A DNA stretch of 64,000 bases from Salinicola halimionae (GTDB lineage: Bacteria > Pseudomonadota > Gammaproteobacteria > Pseudomonadales > Halomonadaceae), in the NCBI RefSeq assembly GCF_003206065.1, contig NZ_PZJQ01000005.1:209559-273558 (forward strand), given 5' to 3'. The notes under the pieces are model-generated. The model was not told where the DNA came from, ran no database searches, and saw only the letters and a program-made list of their open reading frames with translations. Below are positions 1 to 10,206 of the stretch, one piece after another; the first letter of the stretch is position 1, and every line of letters starts with the position of its first letter. The translations under genes and the position numbers were made by a program.

Positions 1-36
1 TATCGGGGGCGCTTCACGTAGAGAGCGCCGACAGCC

Positions 37-603
37 TCAGTCGATTCGCTCTACACCCTTGATGGTGATCGGTGTCTTGGGCACGTCGGCGTGCGGGCCT
101 TGGCGTCCGGTGGGCATTCCGGCGATCTTGTCGACTACATCCATCCCGGAGATGACGTGGCCAAACACCGTATAGCCCGGGTTGTAGAGGTCGCGATAAT
201 TCAGCGCGCTATTGTCGACCAGATTGATGAAGAACTGGCTGGTCGCCGAATCCGGATTGGCGGTACGCGCCATGGCGATGGTCCCGCGAGTGTTTTCGAG
301 GCCGCTTTTTTCCAGCGCAATCGGCTCATGGGTCTCTTTCTGATCGAGATCCGCCGTCATTCCGCCACCCTGGATCATGAAATTCTGCATGACACGATGA
401 AAGACCGTGCCGGCGTAGAAACCTTCATCGACGTAGCTGAGAAAATTGTCCACGGTATTGGGTGCCGCCTTGGCATCGAGCTCGATCTCGATATTCCCTT
501 GGCTCGTCTCCAGACGCACGTGCGGGTGGACGTCATCGGCCAGTGCCGGTAAAGAGAACCAGGTCAGGGCGGACAGGCAAAGCGGAATCAGCGACTTGCG
601 CAT
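37..603 (-). CDS. ppiA: Secreted cyclophilin-type peptidyl-prolyl isomerase
   Basis: Cyclophilin-fold prolyl isomerase that speeds cis/trans isomerisation of X-Pro bonds, here in the periplasm. I start at the ATG at 603: it opens directly onto a signal peptide (MRKS..., hydrophobic stretch, cleavage after ALA) and has GGAG upstream; an ATG six codons earlier (621) only adds residues before the signal. The mature part carries the family marks FHRV (catalytic Arg), QGGG and SQFFINL. The Trp that binds cyclosporin in eukaryotic cyclophilins is absent, as in bacterial PpiA. Length 188 aa matches periplasmic PpiA. It stands alone; the next gene diverges. The symbol is by family, not by synteny. 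Confidence 0.9.
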   Translation of the reverse strand: MRKSLIPLCLSALTWFSLPALADDVHPHVRLETSQGNIEIELDAKAAPNTVDNFLSYVDEGFYAGTVFHRVMQNFMIQGGGMTADLDQKETHEPIALEKSGLENTRGTIAMARTANPDSATSQFFINLVDNSALNYRDLYNPGYTVFGHVISGMDVVDKIAGMPTGRQGPHADVPKTPITIKGVERID

Positions 604-733
604 CGAAGGCACTCCAGTCATTCATCGAAGCTCGCCAGCCTAGCGGGATCGGCACTCGCTGACCAGTGCTGGCGGTCCCAAGACGAGAGTCGGCCGGGTA
701 TGCGTCGTCCAGTCTCCAGCGACAGGATATGGC

Positions 734-1255
734 ATGGAACGTTATGAAACCGATCGGCTGATACTGAGAAAGCCGAATATGGCAGACGGGTCACGGCTTT
801 TCGCTATTTATGGCGACCCAGAAACCAATAGATTCAATCCTGCCGGCCCGCATGCCAATGCCTCGGCTTCGATGAAGGTGCTGATTCGGTGGAGAGACCA
901 CTGGCAGGACCATGGTTTCGGTGTCTGGGCAATCGAGGAAAAGGCGAACCCGGGTATCGTCACCGGGTTTGGCGGTCTTGGCTGGGCGGAAGAAGAGGGT
1001 TGGGGCTGGATCGTCAATCTGGGATATCGATTCTCCCCCGCCGTGTGGGGAAAAGGCTATGCCACTGAGATGGGGCAGGGCGCGATAGACTTCGCGACAG
1101 AGCGCCTGGCAGTCGAGGCACTTTATGGCCTGGTTCGCCCGCAGCACGAAAAGTCGTTGCACGTCCTGCGCAAACTGGGATTCGGCGAAGTCGGTACGCT
1201 GGAAGACACCCCCGGTGAGCCAGCCAGTCTGGTGCTCGAGCGATCACTGCGCTGA
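734..1255 (+). CDS. GNAT acetyltransferase, RimJ/RimL-like
   Basis: 173-aa single-domain acetyltransferase of the RimJ/RimL (Acetyltransf_3) type. The N-terminus ERYETDRLILRKP is the usual opening of this group, and the acetyl-CoA loop is seen as VWGKGYA around residues 105-111, followed by the helix containing GAIDFA. These enzymes acetylate protein N-termini or small amines; the substrate cannot be read from sequence. An AGGA lies just before the ATG. It converges on trmO, leaving only 5 bp between stops, so any terminator must lie inside a gene. Confidence 0.85.
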   Translation: MERYETDRLILRKPNMADGSRLFAIYGDPETNRFNPAGPHANASASMKVLIRWRDHWQDHGFGVWAIEEKANPGIVTGFGGLGWAEEEGWGWIVNLGYRFSPAVWGKGYATEMGQGAIDFATERLAVEALYGLVRPQHEKSLHVLRKLGFGEVGTLEDTPGEPASLVLERSLR

Positions 1256-1260
1256 ACCGG

Positions 1261-2079
1261 TCAGCGCGGTTCAATCGCCTCCACGTGGATTTCGGCTTCA
1301 CCGTCACGGTCCACGACGCGAAAGCGCACGTTGACGTCACGTAGGAACACGCCATAGCACCTCGCGGTATCGTTCAGACTAGACGGTGAAGACGCTCGGC
1401 CGTGATAGGCAGGGCGCGGATCCTGTGCCAGCACCTCGTCGATCAGCCGGGCCAGCGACTGGCCATCGTCGTGCCGCTGGAGGGCGTCGTTCGCCGCGAG
1501 GCTGAACGTGACCCGATGCCGGGGCGGTGATGAAGGCGCGAACCCGGTGCCGGCGTCAGGGCGAGACTCGACCCACGGTAGATACGGTTTGATGTCGAGA
1601 ATAGGCGTGGCATCGCAGAGATCGTGTCCACGGAGATGGAGTTTGACACGACTCTGATGCCCGGCGAGACGAGAGCCGGCGATCGGAACCCGCGCCGTCG
1701 AGGGCTTTGACGTGCATTCCACATCGATCAGCTCGACCAGTGACAGGCCGAGGCGGTTAGGCCGATGGGTGCTGCGGCTGGCGAAGACGCCGATACGTTG
1801 ATTGCCCCCCAGGCGCGGCGGTCTTACTCGTGGCGTCCAATGGTTCGGGCTGCGATCGAAGACGAAAGTTAGCCACAGATGAGTGATTGTGGACAGGCCC
1901 TCGACCGCAAGCGGGTCATCGAACGTCGGTGATAGATAGAGGATGGCGCGGGCAGACGGTGCCAGTCCCGGCTGTCGAGGAATCCCGAACTTGTCGGGAT
2001 AGTCGCTGGCCACATGCCCGATCGTCTCCAGCGTGAAAGCGCTATCGGTCACGTCGGCCTGAAATGGGGGCGCTTGCAT
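1261..2079 (-). CDS. trmO: tRNA t6A37 N6-methyltransferase TrmO
   Basis: TsaA/YaeB-family SAM-dependent enzyme that methylates N6-threonylcarbamoyl-adenosine at position 37 of certain tRNAs (m6t6A). The N-terminal beta-barrel (about residues 15-160) contains the family signature FASRSTHRPNRLGLSLVEL. The C-terminal domain contains DPRPAYHG and DVNVRFRV, matching the E. coli protein's C-terminal part in order and spacing. At 272 aa it is somewhat longer than the roughly 235-aa enterobacterial form; the extra length is mainly in the linker around residues 165-205. The ATG at 2079 is the only good start. It diverges from the cupin gene with about 112 bp between start codons. Confidence 0.92.
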   Translation of the reverse strand: MQAPPFQADVTDSAFTLETIGHVASDYPDKFGIPRQPGLAPSARAILYLSPTFDDPLAVEGLSTITHLWLTFVFDRSPNHWTPRVRPPRLGGNQRIGVFASRSTHRPNRLGLSLVELIDVECTSKPSTARVPIAGSRLAGHQSRVKLHLRGHDLCDATPILDIKPYLPWVESRPDAGTGFAPSSPPRHRVTFSLAANDALQRHDDGQSLARLIDEVLAQDPRPAYHGRASSPSSLNDTARCYGVFLRDVNVRFRVVDRDGEAEIHVEAIEPR

Positions 2080-2191
2080 CGTGAAATCGCTTCCAGAGGT
2101 GAAATTTCATAACGGTGCCATACTGCATGAGCGCTCGCACGGCGGGCGTCGGCAATTCGTAGACTCGCATGATACCAAGGAGAGGTGTTGG

Positions 2192-2752
2192 ATGAGTTTC
2201 TTACACGTTTACCACGAGGCGGATAGCGACCAACCGCTGCTGACCACGCATGACGCCTATCGAATCTCGCTGGAGCTGAGTTCGATCGAAGTCTATTTCG
2301 ATCGGCGTGAGCTGGTGGAGTTGCCGGTTGGCATTCAGCGCCAGCAACTGCTGATGTTGAACAACGAAACCGCGACCGAGATCCAGCAGCTGAGCGGACG
2401 CCGATACTGCGACATGCGCGGCATGAGCCCGCAATATCCCGACCTGGCTCTCAGGCGCGAGCTGCTGTGCACCGAGTCCTCGAACGATGAGGAAACCTGG
2501 CATCTGTTCCTGCGAGGCCAGGCCATTTTCTACTTCCATGTCAACGGTCGCGTCTACGTCGTCGGCTGTGATCGGGGAGATCTGATCTCGGTCCCCGCAG
2601 GCCTGTCACATTGGCTCGATATCGGGCCCGAGCCCGACTTCCTGTTACTGACGTTGAGCAACGTGCAATCGCCCGATCTGATTGCCACGGCAAGTGATAT
2701 CGCTCTGCGGTTCCCACGTTTCGAAAGGTTGGTCGACGGCGTCGCGGCGTGA
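2192..2752 (+). CDS. Acireductone dioxygenase-like cupin, probable metal-ligand loss
   Basis: Cupin closely resembling acireductone dioxygenase (MtnD/ARD), the Fe/Ni enzyme of the methionine salvage pathway. I choose the ATG at 2192 because AAGGAGAGG lies 6 bp upstream and ARDs begin with MSxLxVY as here; an upstream in-frame start at 2081 would add 37 residues unlike the family. Conserved parts are GDLISVPAGLSHWLDIGPEPDF (residues about 129-150) and FYFHVNGRVYVV. A gapless alignment to canonical ARD (HTHSEDEVRFFV) puts Ser96, Asn98 and Thr102 where the H-x-H-x(3)-E ligands should be; only the fourth ligand, His140, remains. No mtnABC genes are nearby. I infer a changed or non-enzymatic role. 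Confidence 0.7.
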   Translation: MSFLHVYHEADSDQPLLTTHDAYRISLELSSIEVYFDRRELVELPVGIQRQQLLMLNNETATEIQQLSGRRYCDMRGMSPQYPDLALRRELLCTESSNDEETWHLFLRGQAIFYFHVNGRVYVVGCDRGDLISVPAGLSHWLDIGPEPDFLLLTLSNVQSPDLIATASDIALRFPRFERLVDGVAA

Positions 2753-2791
2753 GGGAACTGCGACACGCTCGTCGATCCAGGAGAGAACGCG

Positions 2792-3295
2792 ATGCTCGAA
2801 CGGACCCGTTTCCGTCAAGCGCTCCCCAAGGACGCGCCGGATCAGGCCGAGGTCTTTCATCACGCGATCATGGATGGGGCGGCCGGCCGGTATACCCTGG
2901 CCCAGCGTCGAGCTTGGTCGATGGCGCTTCCACGCACGGCCGAGGCGTGGATGGTCCGCCAAGCCATCCATTTCACGCTGGTGGCGGAATGCGACGGTCA
3001 CTGTGTCGGCTTCTGCGAAAGTGATATGGCGGCCGGACGCATCGAAACCCTCTACGTCTGGCCCTCGGTGGCCCGGCAGGGTCTGGGCTCGCGACTGCTC
3101 TCGCTGTCGATCGATGCGTTGAGAGAGGCAGGCCACAAATCGGCGTTGATCGAAGCGAGCCTGGTTCTGGCGCCGTCACTGATCGCCCGAGGTTGGCAGA
3201 CCTTGAGCGAGGAGCGGGTCGAGCGTCACGGGGAGCTGCTGACTCGTCTGTGTATGCGGCTATCTCTTTCTACTCATGAAAATGATGAACATTGA
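2792..3295 (+). CDS. GNAT acetyltransferase
   Basis: 167-aa acetyltransferase of the GNAT superfamily. The core strand-turn-helix is visible as IETLYVWPSVARQGLGSRLL (about residues 84-103), where RQGLGS is the acetyl-CoA pyrophosphate loop. The C-terminal half has ALIEASLVLAPSLIARGW, the usual fourth strand and helix. GAGAG lies before the ATG. It follows the cupin gene after 39 bp in the same direction and may be cotranscribed with it. The substrate is not predictable. Confidence 0.8.
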   Translation: MLERTRFRQALPKDAPDQAEVFHHAIMDGAAGRYTLAQRRAWSMALPRTAEAWMVRQAIHFTLVAECDGHCVGFCESDMAAGRIETLYVWPSVARQGLGSRLLSLSIDALREAGHKSALIEASLVLAPSLIARGWQTLSEERVERHGELLTRLCMRLSLSTHENDEH

Positions 3296-3370
3296 CGAGA
3301 GCGCCCGTGGACAGAGGTCCTTTCTCGGATATTCCCTTGGGCTGGGAAATTCGGTAGAGTCGCTTCCATA

Positions 3371-3946
3371 ATGAAAGTGACTCACGATATTTCCGCTGTT
3401 TGCCCCGTGGCCCGCGCGCTGGACTGTGTCGGTGACAGCTGGACTCTGCTGATCCTGCGCGATGCCATGCAGGGAGCCCGCCGCTTCGACGAATTCCAGC
3501 GCGGGCTGGGCATCGCGTCCAGCATGCTGACGCGGCGTCTGGACCGTATGGTCGCCAGCGAGCTTCTGGAAAGACGCTGCTATCAGCAGCATCCACCGCG
3601 GCACGACTACCATTTGACCGCCAAGGGGCACGATCTCGCGCCGGTCATCCTGATGCTCTATCGCTGGGGCGAGCGCCACTTGCCGATAGAGGCCAACGCG
3701 TTTTATCTGATCGATCGACATTCGCAGCAACGCGTCGATCCGATCCTGTACGACCGGATCCAGCAGCGGCCACTGGCGCCTGGAGACGTGTCTATGGCGC
3801 CAGGGCCTGACGCGACACCGGCGGTTCACGTGCGGGTCGAACGCATGCGTAAAGCGCTGGAGCGCGGTACTTCTTCCGACTCGAGGGTGGAGGTGACGCC
3901 TATCATGCGTCAGACCGACATCACGAGTGATTCGATCAATGACTGA
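3371..3946 (+). CDS. HxlR-family transcriptional regulator
   Basis: 191-aa MarR-like winged-helix regulator of the HxlR family. The signature is plain: CPVARALDCVGDSWTLLILRDAMQGARRFDEF at residues 11-42, with the near N-terminal Cys11 that acts as a redox or aldehyde sensor in members such as HypR and HxlR, then the recognition helix SSMLTRRLDRM. The C-terminal 80 residues after the winged helix are longer than in minimal members (about 110-120 aa) and have no recognised domain. It lies 12 bp upstream of fabF on the same strand, so it probably belongs to one transcript and may respond to a substrate of that synthase. Confidence 0.88.
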   Translation: MKVTHDISAVCPVARALDCVGDSWTLLILRDAMQGARRFDEFQRGLGIASSMLTRRLDRMVASELLERRCYQQHPPRHDYHLTAKGHDLAPVILMLYRWGERHLPIEANAFYLIDRHSQQRVDPILYDRIQQRPLAPGDVSMAPGPDATPAVHVRVERMRKALERGTSSDSRVEVTPIMRQTDITSDSIND

Positions 3947-3958
3947 AAGGACATCGTC

Positions 3959-5221
3959 ATGCGACGTATCGTAGTGACAGGTATGGGAATCCTCTCGCCG
4001 CTGGGATGCGGTATCGAGACGGTATGGCAGCGTCTGCTGTCGGGAGCGTCCGGGCTGCGCCAGCTGCCGGCGGAGACCGTCGAAGGCCTGGCCGTCGGCG
4101 TGGGTGGTCCGGTGCCGACCATCGAGGAAGACAGCGCCGGTTTCGATCCCGATGCGACCATGGATCCCAAGGAGCGGCGCAAGATGGACCGCTTCATCCA
4201 GATGGCGGTGGCGGCGGCGGAAGAAGCGCTGACCCAGGCCAACTGGTTCCCGCAGACCGAAGCCGAAAAGGAGCGCACGGCGACCCTGATCGGCTCGGGA
4301 ATCGGCGGCTTCCCCGCCATCGCCGATGCGGTACGCACGGTCGACAGCCGCGGACCGCGACGGCTGTCGCCGTTCACCATTCCCTCGTTTCTGGCCAACC
4401 TTGCCTGTGGCCAGGTATCGATTCGCCACGGTTTCAAGGGGCCGCTCGGCGCGCCGGTCACCGCGTGCGCCGCCGGTCTGCAGGCGATTGGCGACGCGGC
4501 TCGCATGATTCACGCCGGCGAAGCCGATGTGGCGCTGTGCGGTGGCAGCGAAGCGTGTATCGATCGCGTCAGCCTGGGTGGCTTCGCGGCGGCCAAGGCG
4601 CTTTCGAGCCATTTCAACGACACGCCGGAGCAGGCCTCGCGCCCCTTCGATCAAGGTCGCGACGGTTTCGTGATGGGTGAGGGCGCCGGGCTGATCGTGA
4701 TCGAGACGCTCGAACACGCCTTGGCGCGCGGTGCGACCCCCATTGCGGAACTGGTTGGCTATGGCACGACATCGGACGCCTACCACATGACCGCGGGCCC
4801 GGAAGACGGTTCCGGTGCGGCGCGAGCAATGAAGATTGCGCTGCGACAGGCGGATCTGGAAGCGACCGAAATCCAGCACCTCAATGCCCACGCGACGTCG
4901 ACCCCGGTGGGCGACCGTGGTGAGCTGGCGGCCATTCACGGCCTGTTCGGCGATCGTTCTCCGGCGATCAGCGCCACCAAGGCGACCACCGGTCACCTGC
5001 TGGGCGCGGCCGGCGGTGTGGAGGCGATCTTTACGCTGCTGGCGCTGCGCGATCAGATTGCGCCGCTGACCCGTAACTACACTGATCCCGATCCGCTAGC
5101 GGCGGACCTGGACGTGGTCCACGGCCAATCGCGCAAGATGGAAATGGAGCACGCTATCTGTAACGGCTTCGGGTTCGGCGGGGTCAACGCCAGCGTGATC
5201 TTCAAGCGTTACGATGCTTAA
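3959..5221 (+). CDS. fabF: Beta-ketoacyl-ACP synthase II
   Basis: 420-aa condensing enzyme of the KAS I/II family, which elongates acyl-ACP with malonyl-ACP in fatty acid synthesis. The catalytic triad is present: Cys170 in VTACAAG, His311 in NAHATSTP and His346 in TTGHLLGAAGG. The thiolase fold is complete from MRRIVVTGMG to the C-terminal GFGFGGVNAS. It is not next to acpP/fabG/fabD, where the housekeeping fabF usually sits, but follows an HxlR regulator by 12 bp. It may therefore be a second, regulated paralogue; this is inference from context. A strong hairpin terminator follows about 50 bp after the stop. Confidence 0.9.
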   Translation: MRRIVVTGMGILSPLGCGIETVWQRLLSGASGLRQLPAETVEGLAVGVGGPVPTIEEDSAGFDPDATMDPKERRKMDRFIQMAVAAAEEALTQANWFPQTEAEKERTATLIGSGIGGFPAIADAVRTVDSRGPRRLSPFTIPSFLANLACGQVSIRHGFKGPLGAPVTACAAGLQAIGDAARMIHAGEADVALCGGSEACIDRVSLGGFAAAKALSSHFNDTPEQASRPFDQGRDGFVMGEGAGLIVIETLEHALARGATPIAELVGYGTTSDAYHMTAGPEDGSGAARAMKIALRQADLEATEIQHLNAHATSTPVGDRGELAAIHGLFGDRSPAISATKATTGHLLGAAGGVEAIFTLLALRDQIAPLTRNYTDPDPLAADLDVVHGQSRKMEMEHAICNGFGFGGVNASVIFKRYDA

Positions 5222-5271
5222 AACCGGCTGAAACGGGCTGCGCTCGGCGCCGCCTGATCCTACCCGGACAC

Positions 5272-5308
5272 AAAAAGCGCCGCTGGCCTCGAGGCTAGCG
5301 GCGCTTTT
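5272..5308 (+). terminator. Intrinsic terminator after fabF
   Basis: Near-perfect inverted repeat: the left arm starts AAAAAGCGCCGCT and the right arm ends AGCGGCGCTTTT, with a short TCGA loop inside GGCC/GGCT. The A-tract before and T-tract after make it usable in both directions, serving fabF (rightward) and possibly the SDR gene (leftward). Confidence 0.85.
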
Positions 5309-5351
5309 CTTTGGCAACCCAATCGATAATGGGAAACTCGGTGAGCGATGG

Positions 5352-5431
5352 TCAGACTAGGCGAAAATCGGCGAGGGCACGGAGTTTACCGGGGTAAATG
5401 AGTAGCCTGAGCCGATTTTCAACAACGTCTG
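5352..5431. repeat. Long-stem intergenic palindrome (REP/MITE-like)
   Basis: About 80 bases that fold into one long interrupted hairpin. Outer arms CAGAC (5352-5356) and GTCTG (5427-5431); main arms GAAAATCGGC (5363-5372) and GCCGATTTTC (5411-5420), a perfect 10-bp match; inner arms TTTACC (5385-5390) and GGTAAA (5393-5398). It lies between the fabF terminator and the SDR stop codon. The core pattern (GGAG, small palindrome, TGAG, then GAGC) resembles that of the MITE at 6622-6763, suggesting related elements. Confidence 0.7.
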
Positions 5432-5461
5432 GCCGAGCGTAGCCAGTTTACCAAAGCGATT

Positions 5462-6256
5462 TCAGGCCATCGTGTCGACGATCCCACCTTCGACCCGCAT
5501 CGCCGCACCGGTGGTAGCGCTGGCCTGCTCTGATGCCAGATAGACGCTGAGGTTGGCGACTTCTTCAACCTCGGCGACACGCTGAATGATCGAAGACGGG
5601 CGGTTTTCCTTGACGAAGTTGGCTTCCGCCTCGGCTTCGCTGACGCCTTGCTGCTTGGCGATGTCGGCAATCATCTTACCCACACCTTCGGATTTCGTCG
5701 GTCCCGGTAGTACGGCATTGACCGTGACCCGAGTGCCGGCGAGTACCTTGGCCAGCCCGCGCGAGATCGACTGCACTGCGCTCTTGGTCATGCCGTAATG
5801 AACCATTTCCGCCGGGATGTTGAGCGCGGATTCACTCGACAGAAACTGGATACGGCCCCAGTCGCGCTGTTTCATGCCCTGGGCATAGTGGCGCGATAGC
5901 CGCACGGCGCTCATCACGTTGACATCGAAGAACTGCTGCCACTCTTCATCGGAAATCTCGAAGAAATCCTTGGGGCCGAAGATGCCGACGTTGTTGATCA
6001 GGATATCGCAGTCCGGCTTCCGGTCGATCAGCGACTGACAACCCTCGGCGGTGCCCAGATCGGCGGCTACCCCATCGACGGTGGCGGTCGGGAGTGCCTG
6101 TTTGAGTGTGGCGATGGCGTCGTCGACGCGCGCCTGGGTCCGGCCGGTCACGGTCACGGCGGCGCCAGCGTTGGCCAGCCCCTTGGCGATGGCCAGCCCG
6201 ATACCGGCAGTGGAACCGGTGATGATGGCAGTCTTGCCTGTCAGATCGATTTTCAT
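5462..6256 (-). CDS. SDR-family oxidoreductase
   Basis: 264-aa classical short-chain dehydrogenase/reductase. The Rossmann fold opens with TGSTAGIG (residues 13-20), then NNVG (88-91), Asn113, and the catalytic Ser141, Tyr154 and Lys158 (YGMTK). Asn is followed by an Arg at 39 (TGRT), typical of NADP(H) preference. The tail TTGAAMRVEGGIVDTMA is the usual SDR C-terminus. AAGGAAG lies 7 bp before the ATG. The substrate is unknown; enzymes of this shape reduce 3-oxoacyl or sugar-like ketones. Single gene, transcribed towards the palindrome and the bidirectional terminator. Confidence 0.87.
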   Translation of the reverse strand: MKIDLTGKTAIITGSTAGIGLAIAKGLANAGAAVTVTGRTQARVDDAIATLKQALPTATVDGVAADLGTAEGCQSLIDRKPDCDILINNVGIFGPKDFFEISDEEWQQFFDVNVMSAVRLSRHYAQGMKQRDWGRIQFLSSESALNIPAEMVHYGMTKSAVQSISRGLAKVLAGTRVTVNAVLPGPTKSEGVGKMIADIAKQQGVSEAEAEANFVKENRPSSIIQRVAEVEEVANLSVYLASEQASATTGAAMRVEGGIVDTMA

Positions 6257-6404
6257 CAGATGTCTTCCTTAGCGGTTATGACCTGCGCCTCGCCGGCCGT
6301 GAGTCTGCGACGGTGGTGATCGACGAGGGGATGGTTCCCACGAAAGTGGCAGAGGTACACTCCGACATCGGGGCAGTCGTCGCGAACACAACCCGCGCGA
6401 TGAC

Positions 6405-6470
6405 GGTCAACCTGGAATTGATGTTCAACTCGGAGCTGACGTTCGACCCGGAGCTGATGTTAAGCCCGGG
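6405..6470. repeat. 18-bp degenerate tandem repeat, 3.7 copies
   Basis: Units at 6405-6422, 6423-6440, 6441-6458 and a partial at 6459-6470, with consensus close to GTTCAACCCGGAGCTGAT. It lies in the 529-base gap between the SDR start and astC. No gene is supported there: open frames across it show only the repetitive translation of these units (such as LELMF/SELTF/PELML). Confidence 0.75.
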
Positions 6471-6617
6471 CAAACGGGATGAACCATGGATTGCAATATT
6501 CTTGGCTAACAGAGCCTCCATGACGAACCTCGCGCCAACAGGGCGCTTTTCGCAATTCGCCGTCCCATCGCTGAAAGCCGCGAGGCCGTCGCCTCCTTAT
6601 ACTCAACTGAAACAACC

Positions 6618-6767
6618 CTAAGGAAACGCTGAATAAATCGACGAGCAGGATGAAGCGCAAGACGCACGGAGCGCAGGAACCGGAGCCTATGGGCTATAGG
6701 TGAGGATTCCGAGCACCGCGCAACGCAGCGATTCGCCTGCGCAGGCATTTATGCAGTGCTTCCCTAA
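6618..6767. mobile_element. IS5-group MITE, 142 bp, with CTAA target duplication
   Basis: Non-coding element from 6622 to 6763 flanked by CTAA at 6618-6621 and 6764-6767. Terminal inverted repeats: GGAAACGCTGAATAAAT on the left; the right end read on the minus strand is GGAAGCACTGCATAAAT (13 of 17 identical). A 4-bp YTAR target and a GGAA...GAATAA terminus are typical of the IS5 group. The centre (about 6665-6700) has an imperfect hairpin around GGAACCGGAG and GGTGAGGATTCC. It has no transposase, so it would need an IS5-type enzyme elsewhere. It ends 22 bp before the astC start and thus forms the leader of the ast operon. Confidence 0.85.
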
Positions 6768-9138
<2,371 letters not shown>

Positions 9139-9139
<1 letters not shown>

Positions 9140-10158
9140 TGCGGCTGCGACCCATTGGGCACCACGATATCGACGAACTGCAGGCATTGGCGCAGGAGAC
9201 CGGCGTCGGCTTCACTTCGCTGCCCAACAGCCGCGAATTTCTGACCGCCAAGATCGACAATGCGGTGGCGGCTTTCGAACGCCGTGTCCCCGAGCAGGAG
9301 CGACTCTACTTCTTCGTGCTCGAAGACGAGCAGAGCGGTGAACTGGCGGGCTGCTGCGCGATCGAGGCCGAGGTCGGCCGCGAGACGCCGTTCTATCACT
9401 ACCGCGTCGGCAAGTTGGCTCATTCGTCGGTCCAGCTCGATCTGCACCGCACCATCGATACGCTGTTTCTGAGCTCCGACCATACCGGCGATGCCGAAGT
9501 CGCCTCGCTGTTTCTGCGTCCGGCCTACCGCCGCGATCGCAACGGCACGCTGCTCTCCAAGGCGCGCTGGCTGTTCATGGCGGAGTTCCGCGAATGTTTT
9601 CCGGCCAAGGTGCTGGCGGAGATGCGCGGCGTGTTCAGCCCCGACGGCGTCAGCCCGTTCTGGGACAGTCTGGGCAGTCACTTCTTTCCGATGGAATTCA
9701 AGCAGGCCGACCAGCTCACCGGGCTGGGTCAGAAGAGTTTCATCGGCGAGCTGATGCCGAAATACCCGATCTACACGCCGTTTCTGCCGCAGGCGGCGCG
9801 GGAGTGTATTGGCCAGGTCCACGAGCACACCCGTCCCGCGCTGGAGATGCTGAAGAAGGAAGGACTGCGCTGGGAAGGCTATATCGACATCTTCGATGGC
9901 GGGCCCACGGTCGAGGCCTATATCGACGACGTTCGCGCGATTCGCCACTCATCCTGCGTCACGGTCGAGGTCAGCAGCGAGCGACTGGAACAGTCCGAAC
10001 GCCCCGGCTGGATGGCGGCCACCACCGGGATGAGTGATTTCCGCTGCAGCTGGATCGGCCGCGGCCCCAGCAAGGACGGTGTGATCACGCTGACCACGGC
10101 GGAAGCCGGGCGGTTGAACGTCACCAGTGGCGATGCCTTGCGGGTGCTCGAGTCCTGA
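9139..10158 (+). CDS. aruG: Arginine N-succinyltransferase, beta subunit
   Basis: 339-aa partner of AruF, together forming the arginine succinyltransferase. It repeats the same landmarks: RPIGHHDIDEL at the start, VASLFLRPAYRRDRNGTLLSKARWLFMAEF, GVSPFWDSLGSHFFPMEFKQAD, and YIDIFDGGPTVEAYIDD near residue 250. Length equals single-gene AstA of enterobacteria (about 340 aa). The ATG shares a base with the aruF TAA (TAATG), so the two subunits are translationally coupled, fitting a 1:1 complex. Confidence 0.93.
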
Positions 10159-10206
10159 GTGCCGACGAACGGCCGACGCAATTTCCAGAACAACCAGGAG
10201 TGATGT

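Noticed and set aside
2081-2191. Upstream extension of the cupin gene by 37 residues
   Set aside because: It runs into the trmO start region, and a strong ribosome site directly precedes the ATG at 2192, which matches the family start.
3260-4996. 578-codon minus-strand frame opposite the HxlR and fabF genes
   Set aside because: Arg-rich shadow of two conserved plus-strand genes, no ribosome site or family.
6313-6621. 102-codon frame in the gap before astC
   Set aside because: Its apparent sequence comes from the 18-bp tandem repeat and random flanks; no ribosome site or homology.
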